Source: Quercus robur (Eukaryota; Streptophyta; Magnoliopsida; Fagales; Fagaceae). Taken from it: a stretch of 64,000 nucleotides of DNA. Shown in pieces: positions 1-12,147 of the stretch (position 1 is its first letter; every line of letters starts with the position of its first letter). The position numbers and the translations under genes were made by a program. The DNA lies in the NCBI RefSeq assembly GCF_932294415.1, contig NC_065535.1:93450862-93514861 (forward strand), given 5' to 3'. The notes below the pieces were generated by a model. That model was not told the origin of the DNA, searched no databases, and worked only from the letters and a program-made list of their open reading frames with translations.

Positions 1-232
1 TTTTTTTTTTTTTTTTTTTTCTTTGACTGAGAAGGTAGAGCTTCCTTTGTTTATTTATATGCATTTTATTGTGTTTGGTAGTATGAGAAAAAAAAAATGA
101 TTAAAGGAAAACTATCACTTGACTTCCCTTATTTAGTTTGGCATGAGATAAAAGTTGTTTTTCCATAAAAATTTAGTGGAAAACAACTCTATTTCATGTT
201 AAGATAAATAAGGGAAGTTTAAAGATAGTTTT

Positions 233-275
233 CTAACTCTTTTTTTTTTTTTTTTTTGAGAAACTTTCCTAACTC
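233..275 (-). mobile_element. Ultra-short LINE-type insertion with empty site
   Basis: CTAACTC at 233-239 and 269-275 flanks an insert of 18 T then GAGAAACTTTC. Read on the minus strand this is GAAAGTTTCTC followed by poly(A). The duplicated host segment has one CTAACTC (1437-1443) and no insert, so this is a true insertion with a 7-bp target duplication. Confidence 0.85.
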
Positions 276-375
276 ATTTTAAGGTTGCTACCAAATATAA
301 AAAAAATGAGATAATTTTTTAGAAAATATTTTTTTTTTTGAAAAATGTTAATGTGGAAACAAATAAATATAGTTA

Positions 376-732
376 GGGTATGTTTGGTATGCTGCTCTTG
401 TAATGGAATGTGTAATAGCAATTCGGTCATTTGATTGCATTTTAATTACATGGATTAGTTATTACATTGGAATAACTATTCTTTAAATTGAAGAATAACT
501 ATTCCTCTTTGAAATGGATGTAATAGCTATTCCTTAATGCATATAATAGGTTTTTAAATTAATATATTTCCAAAAATATGAAATTTCCTAATATATCATC
601 TTTTACAAACTTTCTATATATAACAACCAAACTTATGAATAGTAATAGTTATTCTATTACAATGTCTTATATTCCCAGTAATAAAAATTATTATTCTTAA
701 TGTAATCTACATTTAGTGTACCAAACGTACCT
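376..732. mobile_element. Tourist-like (PIF/Harbinger) MITE with TTA target duplication
   Basis: The 357-bp element has terminal inverted repeats: GGGTATGTTTGGTA on the left, and AGGTACGTTTGGTA when the right end is read on the other strand. It is flanked by TTA at 373-375 and 733-735. The paralogous copy of the host segment has a single TTA at 1543-1545 and no element, which fixes both ends to the base. A TTA target site and GGG...TGTTTGG ends are known hallmarks of Tourist-type MITEs. There is no coding capacity. Confidence 0.88.
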
Positions 733-855
733 TTATATTTTGCCAATGTAGCGACCTCCATCGGCTAAATGGTTATATATTTTTTAATTTAACTTAATTT
801 AAAAATATAAGTAAAATTTATTTATTAATTATAATTTTAATACATATCAAGTATG

Positions 856-921
856 ATGCTAATGTGAACACATCCATTGAAAGTTGAAATGCTAATGTGA
901 ACACATCCATTGAAAGTTGAA
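856..921. repeat. 33-bp tandem duplication
   Basis: Two identical 33-bp units (856-888 and 889-921) beginning ATGCTAATGTGAACACATCC. Confidence 0.9.
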
Positions 922-1582
922 GTGACTATTTTCACACATTGGTGAGCAAGTTTTAACACATGTTTTCACATTTTAAACAACTTTACACACATTTTAACAT
1001 ACCTTTTCACCCACACGTATATCAAAAACACTCAAACAACATTACTCAAACTCCTCTACCAAATGGACCCTTTAATCATGCCTAAATTCAGATAAGGAAG
1101 ACGGAATTTGGTTCCTTCGTTGTGAAATAAATTTATCAATACTAATTAGGAAAAACAATTACGACTTGATTTTATATTGCCAAATATATATTATGCTTTG
1201 TTTGTTTTGTTTTGTTTTTTTTTTTTTTTGATTGAGAAGGTAGAGCTTCCTTTGTTTATTTATATGCATTTTATTGTGTTTGGTAGTATGGGAAAAAAAA
1301 ATGATTAAAGGAAAATTATTACTTGACTTTCCTTATTTAGTTTGGCATGAGATAAAAGTTATTTTTCCATAAAATTTTAGTAGAAAACAACTCTATTTTA
1401 TGCTAAGATAAATAAGGGAAGTTTAAAGATAGTTTTCTAACTCATTTTAAGGTTGCTACCAAATATAAAAAATAAATGAGATAATTTTTTAGAATATATA
1501 TATTTTTGGAAAAATGTTAAATGTGGAAACAAATAAATATAGTTATATTTTGCCAATGTAGCGGGCTTCATCAGCTAAATGG

Positions 1583-1622
<40 letters not shown>

Positions 1623-1641
1623 TTAACTTAATTTAAAAATT

Positions 1642-2720
1642 AAAACAACTCAAACCTGACATGGCAACACTTCCTTGATTTCTTGTCAATTAGCCCCGAT
1701 TTTCAAAGGACAAATGGAGGAGGATAGGAATAGAAAAAAAGAAGAAGGGAAAAGAGCGCAAGAAGGTTCTTTCAATCTTACATAATTGGGCTATAGGGAA
1801 AAAAAAAAATTGGGTGACAGGCCTAATTATGCATGAACTATGAGCATCCTAACTGGGCCTAGACATATTTTGGGGATGAATTGAGGTAAGAGACCCAATT
1901 ACGAGGAAGCAAAGTAGCGATTTTTTTTTTAGAAACAATTGTATTAAATCACTTCAAAGTGTGGTGTAGTAACTAGTAAGTGATCACATACCATTTTTCT
2001 ATTGTTTGTTTTAGGCTTGTAGCCTAAGGTTTGTAGCAAATCTTATGTCATTTTTTAAAATATTATATTTTCTAAGGTACAATTATATTTTTACATAATA
2101 AACTGTATAAGCTAACGAAAAGAGACTCATCCAAATGCACTTTCTCTTGATATTTTACCAAAGACTAAATCACATACACAATTGAATTCAAACACTTTAA
2201 TGCATTGAATTTAATTGTTCTAAGACAACACTATTTTTTTTTTTTTTAATTGATCAAAGCAACAAAGTGTTAAGTTTTACCCTTTGCCTGATTGCCAAAC
2301 CCACTATTTTTTCCTAGGATAAGCATAGGAGGGTGAACCCAAAATTTTTTTTTAATACACAAAGAAAAAAAGGTTATTAGTTCCATTAATGCCCTTCGGA
2401 GTGGAAAATTATCTTAGACTTCCTTCAGTCACCTAGTGAATGACATTCTATCTTATACTAGCTCTCTACAGAGCTTTTCTTTTCACGCACACACTTAGGC
2501 AAGGCAATGCATTAACTCAGAGAGCAAGACTTTTTTATCTTGTTATAGTGTGGATGAAGTTTGTTTATCCAAATCTTCATAGTTGTTTTGTAAAACAATA
2601 TGGGCTTGAAAGAAGGGCCCAATTATACATGAATTATGAACCTGCCCAAAAAGTCTATAACCAAAAAGAAACAAAGGCCTAAAAAGTACAAAGCTTGGGC
2701 CTAAGAATACCCAACAAAAC
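1642..2720. other. Upstream intergenic DNA without a recognisable gene
   Basis: AT-rich sequence with several A and T runs (1798-1810, 1921-1931, 2234-2247, 2346-2354). An 80-codon open frame at 2440-2682 has no recognisable domain and probably lies in the promoter region of the TM9SF gene. I see nothing else supportable. Confidence 0.6.
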
Positions 2721-2721
2721 A

Positions 2722-2733
2722 TATATATAAAAA
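2722..2733 (+). promoter_or_regulatory. Candidate TATA box of the TM9SF gene
   Basis: TATATATAAAAA lies about 250 bp upstream of the ATG at 2982. The sequence between it and the ATG is CT/CA-rich like a plant leader. Position and sequence fit, but no transcript evidence is available. Confidence 0.45.
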
Positions 2734-2981
2734 CCGAAAAAAAAAGGGGAAATTTTTAGTAAACGGCTTCAACTTTGTCATTCACACTCAAAACACAAAC
2801 ACACTCAAACAAACCCCACTCTAAAAAGGAAGGGGGGTATAGCACATTGGAAGGAAAGAAAAATTTTACAAAAAAATAAATAGGAAATCAAAGCTAACGG
2901 AAAGTCTTTGAGCTTGAGCGACCCTTTTAGTAAAGGAAGAATCTGGACCGTCCCAGATCCGTCTCTCTCCGGCCATCACCC

Positions 2982-5900
2982 ATGTCCTCCACCGTCCGAT
3001 CTCTCTCTTTCCTTTCCTTCCTCTTCTTCTTCCTTTCCCTCTCCTCCGTATCACTCGCCTCCGACTCAGATCACAAGGTAAATTCTCTCTCTCTCTCTGA
3101 AGCTTTCCACTGCGAACCCTAGCCGAGTCAATGACTCGCCGATTCGACTCGTAGATCTTGTTCATTACGTTCGTGTTCGTGTTTGTTTTTTGTTTTTGTT
3201 GTTGTTGTTGTTCAATTCCCGATTCAGATCTATGGGATTTGTAACGCTTTCGTGATTTGTTTGAAGATTTGGACTTTGGTTATTGCATCTGATTAGTTCA
3301 AATTTTTTGTTGCTTAAGCTTCATGTGAACCTAATTGTTTGATTTTTCTGTTTGTTTGTTTGGTTCGTTTTCCCGAAAGATTTGGACTTTGATTTGTGAA
3401 TTTTAGTGGGTTTTTATTGCTCGTTGATGAATCTAATTAGCTCAATTTTTTTGCTTAAGTCAATGAGCCTAATGGGTACATTTTATCGCGAGAGAGATAA
3501 TGTAACTGATTATCTCAATTCTGCTTATGCAGTTAAGCTCATGAACCTAATATTCATTGTTGTGAGGGGGAGATCTCGGGTGGGTGGGTTGATCATATCG
3601 CGAGTGTTATTATTGTCAATGTGATAGTAGTATTTGGTTGCAGTATAGGTGAATTTGGTTGTAGGGGGGGTGGGGTTAGTGGGATTGTAGAGTTGCTGGT
3701 GTTTTTTAATGGTGGGTTTCTTTTATGGTGATATGATATGCATTTTTGTATGCTTTTTAAAGTTTCTAGAATTATGACTAACGGGCGTATGATTTTGTTA
3801 TTGCTACATGTTGGATCTAGTTGAGTGGATGTTGAGGTCATTGGGTGTTTGTGTAACTTATCAATCAGAAGAAATTTTTTTGTTGGATCTAGTTCTGATA
3901 GGATGTGTTTTGAGAGGTTTTTCATGTGGAGTCGTGGATAAAGAAATTATACTGGTTGACTTATGTAGAATGCTTTGACTTTAGCGGCCAAGAGCATATT
4001 TGCGTCATTGGAGACGGTCAATCTCTTTTCGTTTGGTTTATTTTATTAGATTTTGGCGAGTGGGGTCTGGGCCACCCACTAGCACTCCAAGAAATGAATC
4101 TCAATTGCCTATCTGATTTGCACCTGTGACCCGTATTCATGAAGTTTTGGGGAGATGCTGTTATTGACATTGAGGATCCTTGTCAAGTATTTTTATTTAA
4201 GGGGGAAAAAAACTAGAGAAAACTTTCTGAACTTCGTCAGTGGTTATCATATTCTCTTTCTACTTTTTGTTCCTTCATTTTCTTGTTGTACAATAAGACA
4301 CAAATTGCTATTTTTGTTCAAATCAAAGTTGCATTCTTTCCTTCCTTTAAAAAGCATCAGTGAAGTAACAGTTTCAATTTTGTATTGGTGCATGAGTTGT
4401 GGTACGTATAAGGAAAGGAACAACAATCTGATTGGGAAATTATATAAATAACATTTTCCTTTTTTTGAGGATGTATCCTTGTTTATTTTTCAAAAACAAA
4501 TCATATAAGGTGGGCTGGCCCTGTTGTTTTTTCTAGATTCTTTCTGTGTACTCATTGTTGTTGTTGTGTAGTATGGTATGTGCTCTGGGAACTGTACTGC
4601 AGACTTTTCCTTTACTAACTCCAATGGTTTTCCAATGTTTTGTTGTATCTGCATTTTGATATGAATTTTTAAGATACTTTTGTTGATACTCTTTTTGTCT
4701 CTTCTGCAGTATCAACAAGATGACCCAGTTACCCTTTGGGTAAATAAAGTTGGTCCCTATAATAATCCACAAGAAACATACAATTATTACAGCCTTCCGT
4801 TTTGTCGTCCAAAAGGCAATGCTGCTCACAAATGGGGTGGTCTGGGTGAGGTCCTCGGTGGAAATGAACTTATAGATAGCCAGATCGATATAAAGTTTGA
4901 TAGTACGTACAATTTCCGTCTTATCACTTAAATTTGACATTGAAGTGGAGTTAATTGCTTGAGCTGACCCTAATATAATTGGAATTAAGGCTTAATTGAA
5001 TTGAATTTAGTCTTATGTGTTGGCTTTTCCTTGCACAGAAAATGTGGATAAGGCTGTCATTTGTCAACTGGAACTTGATGAGGCAACAGTTAAACATTTC
5101 AAGGATGCAATTGAGAACAATTACTGGTTTGAATTCTTTGTGGGTATGTTCTTCATTGAATCTGTTGATGTTTTACTAATATAAGTTGATGATATTTTTG
5201 GTATAGATTATCAATTATAGAATGTGGGCTGATGCATATGGGAGTCCTGTAGAAGGTTTAGAGACATGCCTAACTTGTACAGAAATAAATTATAATGTTT
5301 ATTTGGAATGCATTTAGTATATAATTCCAGAGAGAGGGAAGAAAAGCTAGATGCAAGTAGGTCTGGATTTGTTGTGGGAAAGCAAAGCTAGATATGGATA
5401 TAATAATAACTTCAATCCTATTGTATTTGCATTACAAGAAAATAGTTCTTAGAAAAATGATGGGAAATCATGTTCCCTCAGCAGTCACAGAAAATGTAGT
5501 AGGTTTTCTGCTATGCTACCTCCCAAAGGCGTATGTCTTGTGTAGTAGCATGGGCACATTCATACAAAGTGAATTTTTTTTAAGAAGATAACTGTAGATT
5601 TATAAGCGGTTAGAATGGGCTTGTACATTCTTGTAAAACTTGTGATACTTAAGATGGTTTTTGTTGGTGCACGTATTTTATTGGTTCAGACTACCTAAAG
5701 AACGGATGGGAATGAAAAATTCTAAGATATTTAGGAGTTAAAACCTGTTAAGAGTTCCAAACTGATGTTCAATACCAAAATTTCAACAATCTTCAGTATT
5801 GAAATTATAATTAATTGATTTTGACTAACAAAAAGTCATTGTTTAAAAATCATTTCTAGCATTTATGACTCATTGAAGGCACAATTATACTGTGACTACT

Positions 5901-8900
5901 GATTCTGACTCTCATGAAAAATAGTTTGGAAATCATTACTAGCTTTTGTGACTCTCTTTGAATGCACAATTATACCAATATTCATTGTTGCATAGTGCTG
6001 CACCTACACGGGTGTAGATATGTTGATCTAATGACCATATTGCTTTATACTATTGTAATCTTGAAAATTCATGTGTGGGCTGTTGTATATGTTTTGTATG
6101 CAAATTTTGTTTTGCCTTTGCTCTATTTCATGGCATATCGGAGCACTTACGCTTGATCTCTTTTCTCTTTTCTAATGTTGGTCTTCGGAATGCTGGATAC
6201 AAGTTCAGATGATCTGCCTTTATGGGGTATGCATATAACTCACTCTGGTGGTTCTATTTAGCTTGAATATAATTTGATGGCTCATGATAATTTGTTTTGT
6301 TTTGTTAATTTATGTTATAGGTTTTGTTGGTGCGTTGCATCCAGATAAGAACAGTGATAATGGCAAGCATGTTCTTTTCACGCATAAGAAAATTGTTGTC
6401 CAATTCAACAAAGATCAGGTTATGCTTTTCAAAATTGCATATGAATTCTATGATGGGAATTTAGGATTCTTCCCAGAATCATGGTTATGCTTCTATACTT
6501 GCAGATTATTCATGTGAATCTCACTCAAGAGGGCCCAAAGCCTTTGACAGTTGGAAAAACATTAGACATGACATATTCTGTCAAATGGATGCCAACTAAT
6601 GTCACTTTTGCACGTCGTTTTGATGTTTATCTGGATTATCCTTTCTTTGAGCATCAGGTAACATAATATGGCTGCTGCTTATTTTCTAACTGTACATTGC
6701 ATTGTTTCCAATATCATGAGCCCCCAATTTTGTATTTTTGACTAAAGTCATTTCAGATATTTTTAAGTGTTTCTTTTTTTACGGACTTCTTGATTACCCT
6801 TATTCCCATACTTGTTTCTGTTATTGAGAGTTGTGTGTGTATGGTTAATCTGCAGATCCATTGGTTCTCCATTTTTAATTCATTTATGATGGTTATCTTC
6901 CTCACTGGTTTGGTGTCAATGATATTAATGCGAACTCTTAGGAATGACTATGCAAAATATGCTCGGGAAGATGATGATCTGGAGACTCTGGTAGTGCTCA
7001 ATTCACTTGCATTTCCGTTGTCAATTCTTTTGTTTTCTTTGTTTTTGTTTTTGGTTTAAATAACGAAAGGTAAAAACCATTTACAAAAGTAAAAATTGTC
7101 ATTTTTACCGATCAAAAAACAAAAAAAAAGGGTAAAAATTGTCATTTTGCTTTTGTTAATTGTTTGTCGATAATGTTCCTTTTTTCTTTTAATTAAAGAA
7201 ATCAAAATTGTTGCTAGCTCTGATGTTTTTGGTTGCTATTTTGCTGCTTTTTTCTTAGGAGAGAGATGTTAGTGAAGAGTCTGGTTGGAAACTTGTGCAT
7301 GGTGATGTTTTTCGGCCTCCTCGCAATTTGGTTCTTCTTTCGGCTGTTGTTGGTACAGGTGCTCAGCTTGCGTTGCTTGTTCTCCTCGTCATCTTATTGG
7401 CAATTGTTGGAATGTTGTATATTGGGTATGTTGAGAAGTTAATGATGACCTTTTTTATTTTTGGTTAATTACACATGCAGTTGGTGAATCTTGCACTCAT
7501 GACCTTACCCTCCTCCTTGCTGTTACAAGCGGAGGAGGTGCTGTTTAATTTAGAGCTCATTGGCATTACTAGTGACTAACGGGTTATAATTTATTTCATC
7601 TTGTGTCTTGAGACTTATATTTTGGGGTGTATAAACCTGAACAGTAACATAGATGCATTTGCTGGTAGCATATGTTTTCCTTTCATTTTCTCATTGCTGT
7701 TATAACGTTCTTTAATTTTTATTTATGTGGCTCAGGAGAGGAGCGATTATCACAACTTTCATTGTATGTTATGCTCTTACATCGTTCATTTCTGGTTATG
7801 TGAGTGGTGGGATGTACTCGCGCCATGGGGGTAAGAATTTTGACCATAAGTAGCCTCATTTGCTTATTTCTGTTATTCTGTTGCTTTTATATTTGGGTTC
7901 TGTTTCAGCTTTGTAATGCTTTAATTAGATGTTTCTTTTTTGTGCATTATTAATTTTTGTATAACTTCTATGTCATTCTGTCAGGGAAAAATTGGATAAA
8001 GTCCATGATCCTCACAGCATCTCTATTTCCATTTATGTGCTTTGGTATTGGGTTCATCTTGAACACAGTTGCTATCTTCTACGGTTCTCTAGCGGCCATT
8101 CCCTTTGGCACTATGGTTGTTGTCTTTGTCATATGGGCCTTCATCTCTTTCCCTCTGGCACTTCTTGGTACAGTTGTTGGAAGAAATTGGAGTGGTGCTC
8201 CAAACAATCCTTGTCGTGTGAAGACCATTCCTCGTCCAATTCCTGAGAAGAAATGGTATCTCACACCATCTGTGGTCTCAATTATGGGTGGATTGCTACC
8301 CTTTGGCAGCATATTCATTGAGATGTATTTTGTCTTTACATCCTTCTGGAATTACAAGGTGAGTTCCACAATTCTGTGGGTTGTTTTGATTGATAAGGAG
8401 GATTTGGAGTTATTTCTATTAAGTGATTATTGTGTGGCATTTGAAGGCATGAAGCTATTGTTTAGTTTGGAATTACAGGAGATGGTGAAATAACTACCAC
8501 ACATAGCTAGTGAAAATTTTAACACATTTCGTGATCTCTTTTTACAAAATATGAAGACAGGTTTCAAATGGCTGATTTGCACCTCTGAAAATACCATGAA
8601 CTATGGCATACATGTCTGTGCCTTAGGAAACATTTATTAGCTTTATTTTGTGGTTTAGTGCTAAGTTGTAGTTACATAGTGACATTGATATTCAGCATTA
8701 TAATACAACAGATTTCCATTGACAATTACATTGTCTGGAAAGATTACTTGTGACAGGAATTTAATTTGTTGGAAAGCTTATTATATTTTGTTGGAACAAT
8801 CTCCCTCTCATCTATTTTTTTTTATAACAAGGGTATTAATATTTCCTGGTGGCCTCTTTAGACAGATGGATGTTAAAATTTATGTTGAAAATAGAAATTA

Positions 8901-10465
8901 GTATGTCTGCACAATACAGTTTGAGGAAATGTTGAACTTGAGTAACTCATCTTAGCTCTTTATGCTTAACAGGTGTACTATGTGTACGGATTTATGCTGC
9001 TGGTTTTTGTGATTCTCATTATTGTCACTGTTTGTGTGACCATTGTGGGTACGTACTTCTTGCTGAATGCTGAGAACTATCATTGGCAGTGGACTTCTTT
9101 CTTCTCTGCTGCCTCAACAGCTGTCTACGTGTACCTTTATTCGATATACTACTATTATGTGAAGACCAAGATGTCTGGCTTCTTTCAGACCAGCTTCTAT
9201 TTTGGATACACTTTGATGTTTTGTCTCGGTTTAGGAATCCTCTGTGGTAAGTTATCACAATTTTATTGTAACATTAATCCTTTTGTTTGTTTGTTTGTTT
9301 TTATTTTTTTTTAATTTTTTTGTTGCTTTGACATTCTTTTCCAATTTTTTAATGTCAAAATCTCTCTCAAAGAGTTATTTATCTTAAAATGCTGGCACTC
9401 TCTCTAATGCAGGCAGTGGAAAGAAAATTTTATTTTAATTTAGTTTTCTTTAAGGTCAATTGCATTTTTTTCTGTTGCATTTTATTTTAGTTCTTATTAG
9501 TTATTTATGTTATTAGTATTTTAATTTAAATTCCTAGAATCTAGGGAATTTTTGTAATTTAATAATTAGGTTGAAAATTTAGGGTTAAGTCATAGCGTAG
9601 TTTATATAAGCACACTATTGTACTCCACTGGAAAAGCTTAAGGTTTACTTGAGTAAAAATTATTTGTTGGAGATTTATCAAAAAAAAAAAAAAAATTATT
9701 TGTTGGAGTTTACTTCAACATCTTGGTGCTATTTCGAGGTGACCCTAATTGTGGATTCCTAGGTTTTGCTTTCTTGCCTGGTGCCAATTCCAAGCAAAGC
9801 CTGAATGTTGATTCCTAGGTTATATATTATCTTTATGTTCAATTTTTAGGGATCCAACTCCTATTCTGACACTAAAGCCTTGTATGATTGGAATCCATAG
9901 CGAAATCTTTATTTATCATTGTAACTTCAGCCAAAGCTTAAATTGTCAAGGCAATGGAGGTGGAAATGAAAATTCAGTAGGTCCTTTTAAATATTTATTG
10001 ATATTCAATAGTTGGGGGTTGAGGGATTGAACCCTGGATGCTTCTGTTGGAAATACCCGGAGGTGCCACTTGAGCTACAAGATTGTTGGCACTTGGCACT
10101 AGGTCTTTTTAAATTTTTTGAGCCAGTGGTTCTATTAGGCCTTAGGCTCTCCATAGTCAATTTTCCATGGTTGACTAGTAAGTTTCAACTGTCTTTGGCA
10201 TGGGTTCTATTGAAGCATGTCTTATTGATTTATAGTAATTTACCACAGTAATGTTGGTGATTTTTGTGGCTGAGATGAGGCTAAGAACGTCTGGTTGATA
10301 GGCTACTGACACATCCACATACAGCCTGGCCAAACAAATGAGAAAAGATGTTATCTTTTGGTGCTTGAACATTGATTTGATCGTTTAAATTGTGCAGGAG
10401 CTGTGGGTTACCTGGGCTCTAATTTGTTTGTGAGGAGGATCTACAGAAACATCAAGTGCGACTAG
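2982..10465 (+). CDS. TMN1: Transmembrane 9 superfamily protein (nonaspanin/EMP70), TMN1 type
   Basis: Twelve coding exons join to 1776 nt (591 aa): 2982-3077, 4710-4902, 5039-5143, 6209-6226, 6321-6418, 6505-6657, 6856-6990, 7259-7425, 7736-7830, 7985-8358, 8973-9246 and 10398-10465. All junctions are GT-AG and keep frame. Residues 1-26 look like a signal peptide. The luminal EMP70 domain follows, with [23 protein letters not shown] near residues 41-63 and DDLPLWGFVG around 132-141. From about residue 226 (end of exon 7 domain) there are nine hydrophobic segments. The chain ends RNIKCD, a KXD motif which in plant EMP70 proteins retains the protein in the Golgi. Family members act in endomembrane traffic and sorting. 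Length matches the Arabidopsis homologue I recall (about 589 aa). Exon 4 is only 18 nt. Nothing suggests a broken gene. I am sure of the family; the exact paralogue (TMN1 versus TMN5 type) is inference. Confidence 0.93.
7089..7148 (+). mobile_element. Ultra-short LINE-type insertion, 17-bp target duplication
   Basis: GTAAAAATTGTCATTTT is at 7089-7105 and again at 7132-7148. Between them are 26 bp: TACCGATC followed by an A-rich tail. It lies in intron 7 of the TM9SF gene. Confidence 0.8.
9655..9708 (+). mobile_element. Ultra-short LINE-type insertion in TM9SF intron 11
   Basis: TTATTTGTTGGAG (up to 18 bp if preceding A bases are counted) occurs at 9660-9672 and 9696-9708. It flanks ATTTATC plus a poly(A) run. 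It has the structure of a target-primed retroposon reduced to its 3' end. Confidence 0.78.
9990..10112 (-). mobile_element. tRNA-derived SINE fragment
   Basis: Read on the minus strand it has an A-box-like TAGCTCAAGTGG (near 10065-10076) and a B-box-like GGTTCAATCCC (near 10022-10032), spaced as in a tRNA-derived pol III promoter. A related copy lies at about 19550-19645. It sits in intron 11 of the TM9SF gene. Confidence 0.65.
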
Positions 10466-11706
10466 GATTCTTCTGAGAAGAAAGAGACTGCATGCCACTT
10501 CCCTGAGCACTTCAGTTAGGACACAATAAATTTTGAGAGGAAGCTTGTGGTCATGTACGAGGGACAGCATTTTCTACAGATTCAAATCACAGGGTTTGAG
10601 GATGGGGATGTATTCTTCTTCTTTCTCTAGACTAGGGGATGCCCTGAGATTTTTTGTGTTTTCCCCAGCTGTAAGTGAAAGGCCTTAATTTAGGAATCAG
10701 AAATTGTTTCTATAGTATGGAAATTTAGCAAAATATCGGACTCTTGTCATTTATTATTTTCTTCTTTGTCCCTTTACAAATAGGTTCCCTGTGTAAGGAT
10801 TGATGCCTAATTTCTTCTGTTCTTTTTATTTAGTTCTGTACCTGCACATCTTTGGGACAAAGAACTTGTGAGGGAAAATACTTTTTTAGTAATGAATTTT
10901 GTGATTCTGAATATGTAAGAATTTACAGATTTTGTTTCTATACCTGCATATATGCTTTGTCTAGTCTTCTAATGGTGGGGTCGCATCCAATCTGTTTTTG
11001 TTTTTCATTATTTCAATTTTGATTCCACACACATTTTTATTGATTCCAGTAAGTTAAGCAAATACTTTTAAGGTCATGTGTGCATGGCATTCAAGAAGGT
11101 TTTAAATGCCCATTTTGTAGATTCCTGTTGTTAGAACTTATATCAAGGGTCCATTTTTTTCCATGCTGTGAGAAAAAGACAAATTGACCCATCTTTTTTT
11201 TTTTTTTTTCTCTTCTCCTGTTTGTTCTTTGCAACGTCTATGATAAATTGGAAAATTGGTGGTGGCCTTGTCTCTTTCAAAATGTTGTGTGGCTATGTGA
11301 TTTGCACGTTACCTATGCAATTTGTGGCAAATATTTTTTCAGATCTATAACCAAAAGAAAAAAGGAAGTAATTCTCTTTTACCCCCTTCCCCAAAATAGA
11401 AATCCTGCCATAATATTAGAATAAGAAAAAATAAACCCCATTTTCATTCTTTAAAGAAATGCCAAAAATACAAATTTTTATCAGAGGATTGTGTCTACCA
11501 CAGTCACCAATAAAATTATGGTGATAATAAAAAGATAAAGTGAGCCACGAGAGGTTGCCAAGTGGCAGATAGGGTTTGTAGCCAACTCAGTTCATCACAT
11601 AATAGCCACACTATTTCCACAAGCCCTTCCCATTATCAACAATAGTTGCCTCTCCCACTCTTTTTAGCCTTCCAAACTTTCTCCTCAGCCTTACCAACCA
11701 AGAAAA
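10466..11706 (+). other. TM9SF 3' UTR and ferredoxin upstream region
   Basis: About 1.24 kb separates the TM9SF stop from the ferredoxin ATG. The first 400-500 bp are T-rich and likely 3' UTR, with AATAAA at 10525-10530. The last 200 bp before the ATG hold a pyrimidine-rich leader and the motif AGATAAAG (about 11533), which resembles a light-responsive I-box. I could not find a convincing TATA box. No other gene is visible. Confidence 0.5.
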
Positions 11707-12147
11707 ATGGCAACCACAGCTGCTCTCTCTGGCACCATGGTTAGCACCTCCTTCATCCGCCGGCAGCCGGTGACAAGTCTACGATCACTTCCTTGCGTCG
11801 GCCAGGCTCTTTTCGGCGTAAAAGGTGGTCGTGGAGGACGTATAACAGCAATGGCTGTTCACAAGGTCAAGCTCATTACACCTGATGGGCCACAAGAATT
11901 TGAATGCCCAGATGATGTTTACATTCTGGACCAGGCTGAGGAGCTTGGTATTGACATCCCATACTCATGCAGGGCTGGTTCTTGCTCTTCATGTGCAGGG
12001 AAAGTTCAGGGAGGGAAAATTGATCAGTCTGATGGTAGCTTCCTTGATGATGAGCAGATTGAAGGAGGATGGGTTCTCACTTGTGTTGCTTATCCACAGT
12101 CTGATGTTGTCATTGAGACCCACAAGGAGGAGGAACTCACTGGCTAA
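11707..12147 (+). CDS. PETF: Chloroplast [2Fe-2S] ferredoxin, photosynthetic (leaf) type
   Basis: A single uninterrupted 146-aa frame. Residues 1-49 form a Ser/Arg-rich plastid transit peptide ending in TAM. The mature 97-aa protein probably begins at Ala50 ([12 protein letters not shown]) and ends EEELTG, exactly the usual length. The four cluster cysteines are at 88, 93, 96 and 126 in CRAGSCSSC and VLTCVAYP. In the stroma it takes electrons from photosystem I and passes them to ferredoxin-NADP reductase, nitrite reductase, thioredoxin reductase and others. Absence of introns is normal for this family. The acidic C-terminus and DDEQIEGGW stretch match leaf-type rather than root-type ferredoxins. 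It converges on the MLO gene, with 742 bp between stop codons. Confidence 0.97.
   Translation: MATTAALSGTMVSTSFIRRQPVTSLRSLPCVGQALFGVKGGRGGRITAMAVHKVKLITPDGPQEFECPDDVYILDQAEELGIDIPYSCRAGSCSSCAGKVQGGKIDQSDGSFLDDEQIEGGWVLTCVAYPQSDVVIETHKEEELTG

Larger units (their letters stand above)
1..1641. repeat. Direct segmental duplication, two copies about 1.2 kb apart
   Basis: Two diverged copies of one segment lie at about 21-806 and 1215-1641. Both begin after a T run with GAGAAGGTAGAGCTTCC and end with TTTAACTTAATTTAAAAAT. The first copy is longer because it carries two insertions missing from the second: a 357-bp MITE (376-732) and a short poly(T) retroposon (240-268). The second copy has an expanded (TA)n run at about 1588-1617. 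Between the copies is a 33-bp unit repeated twice. No gene is visible here. Confidence 0.85.
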
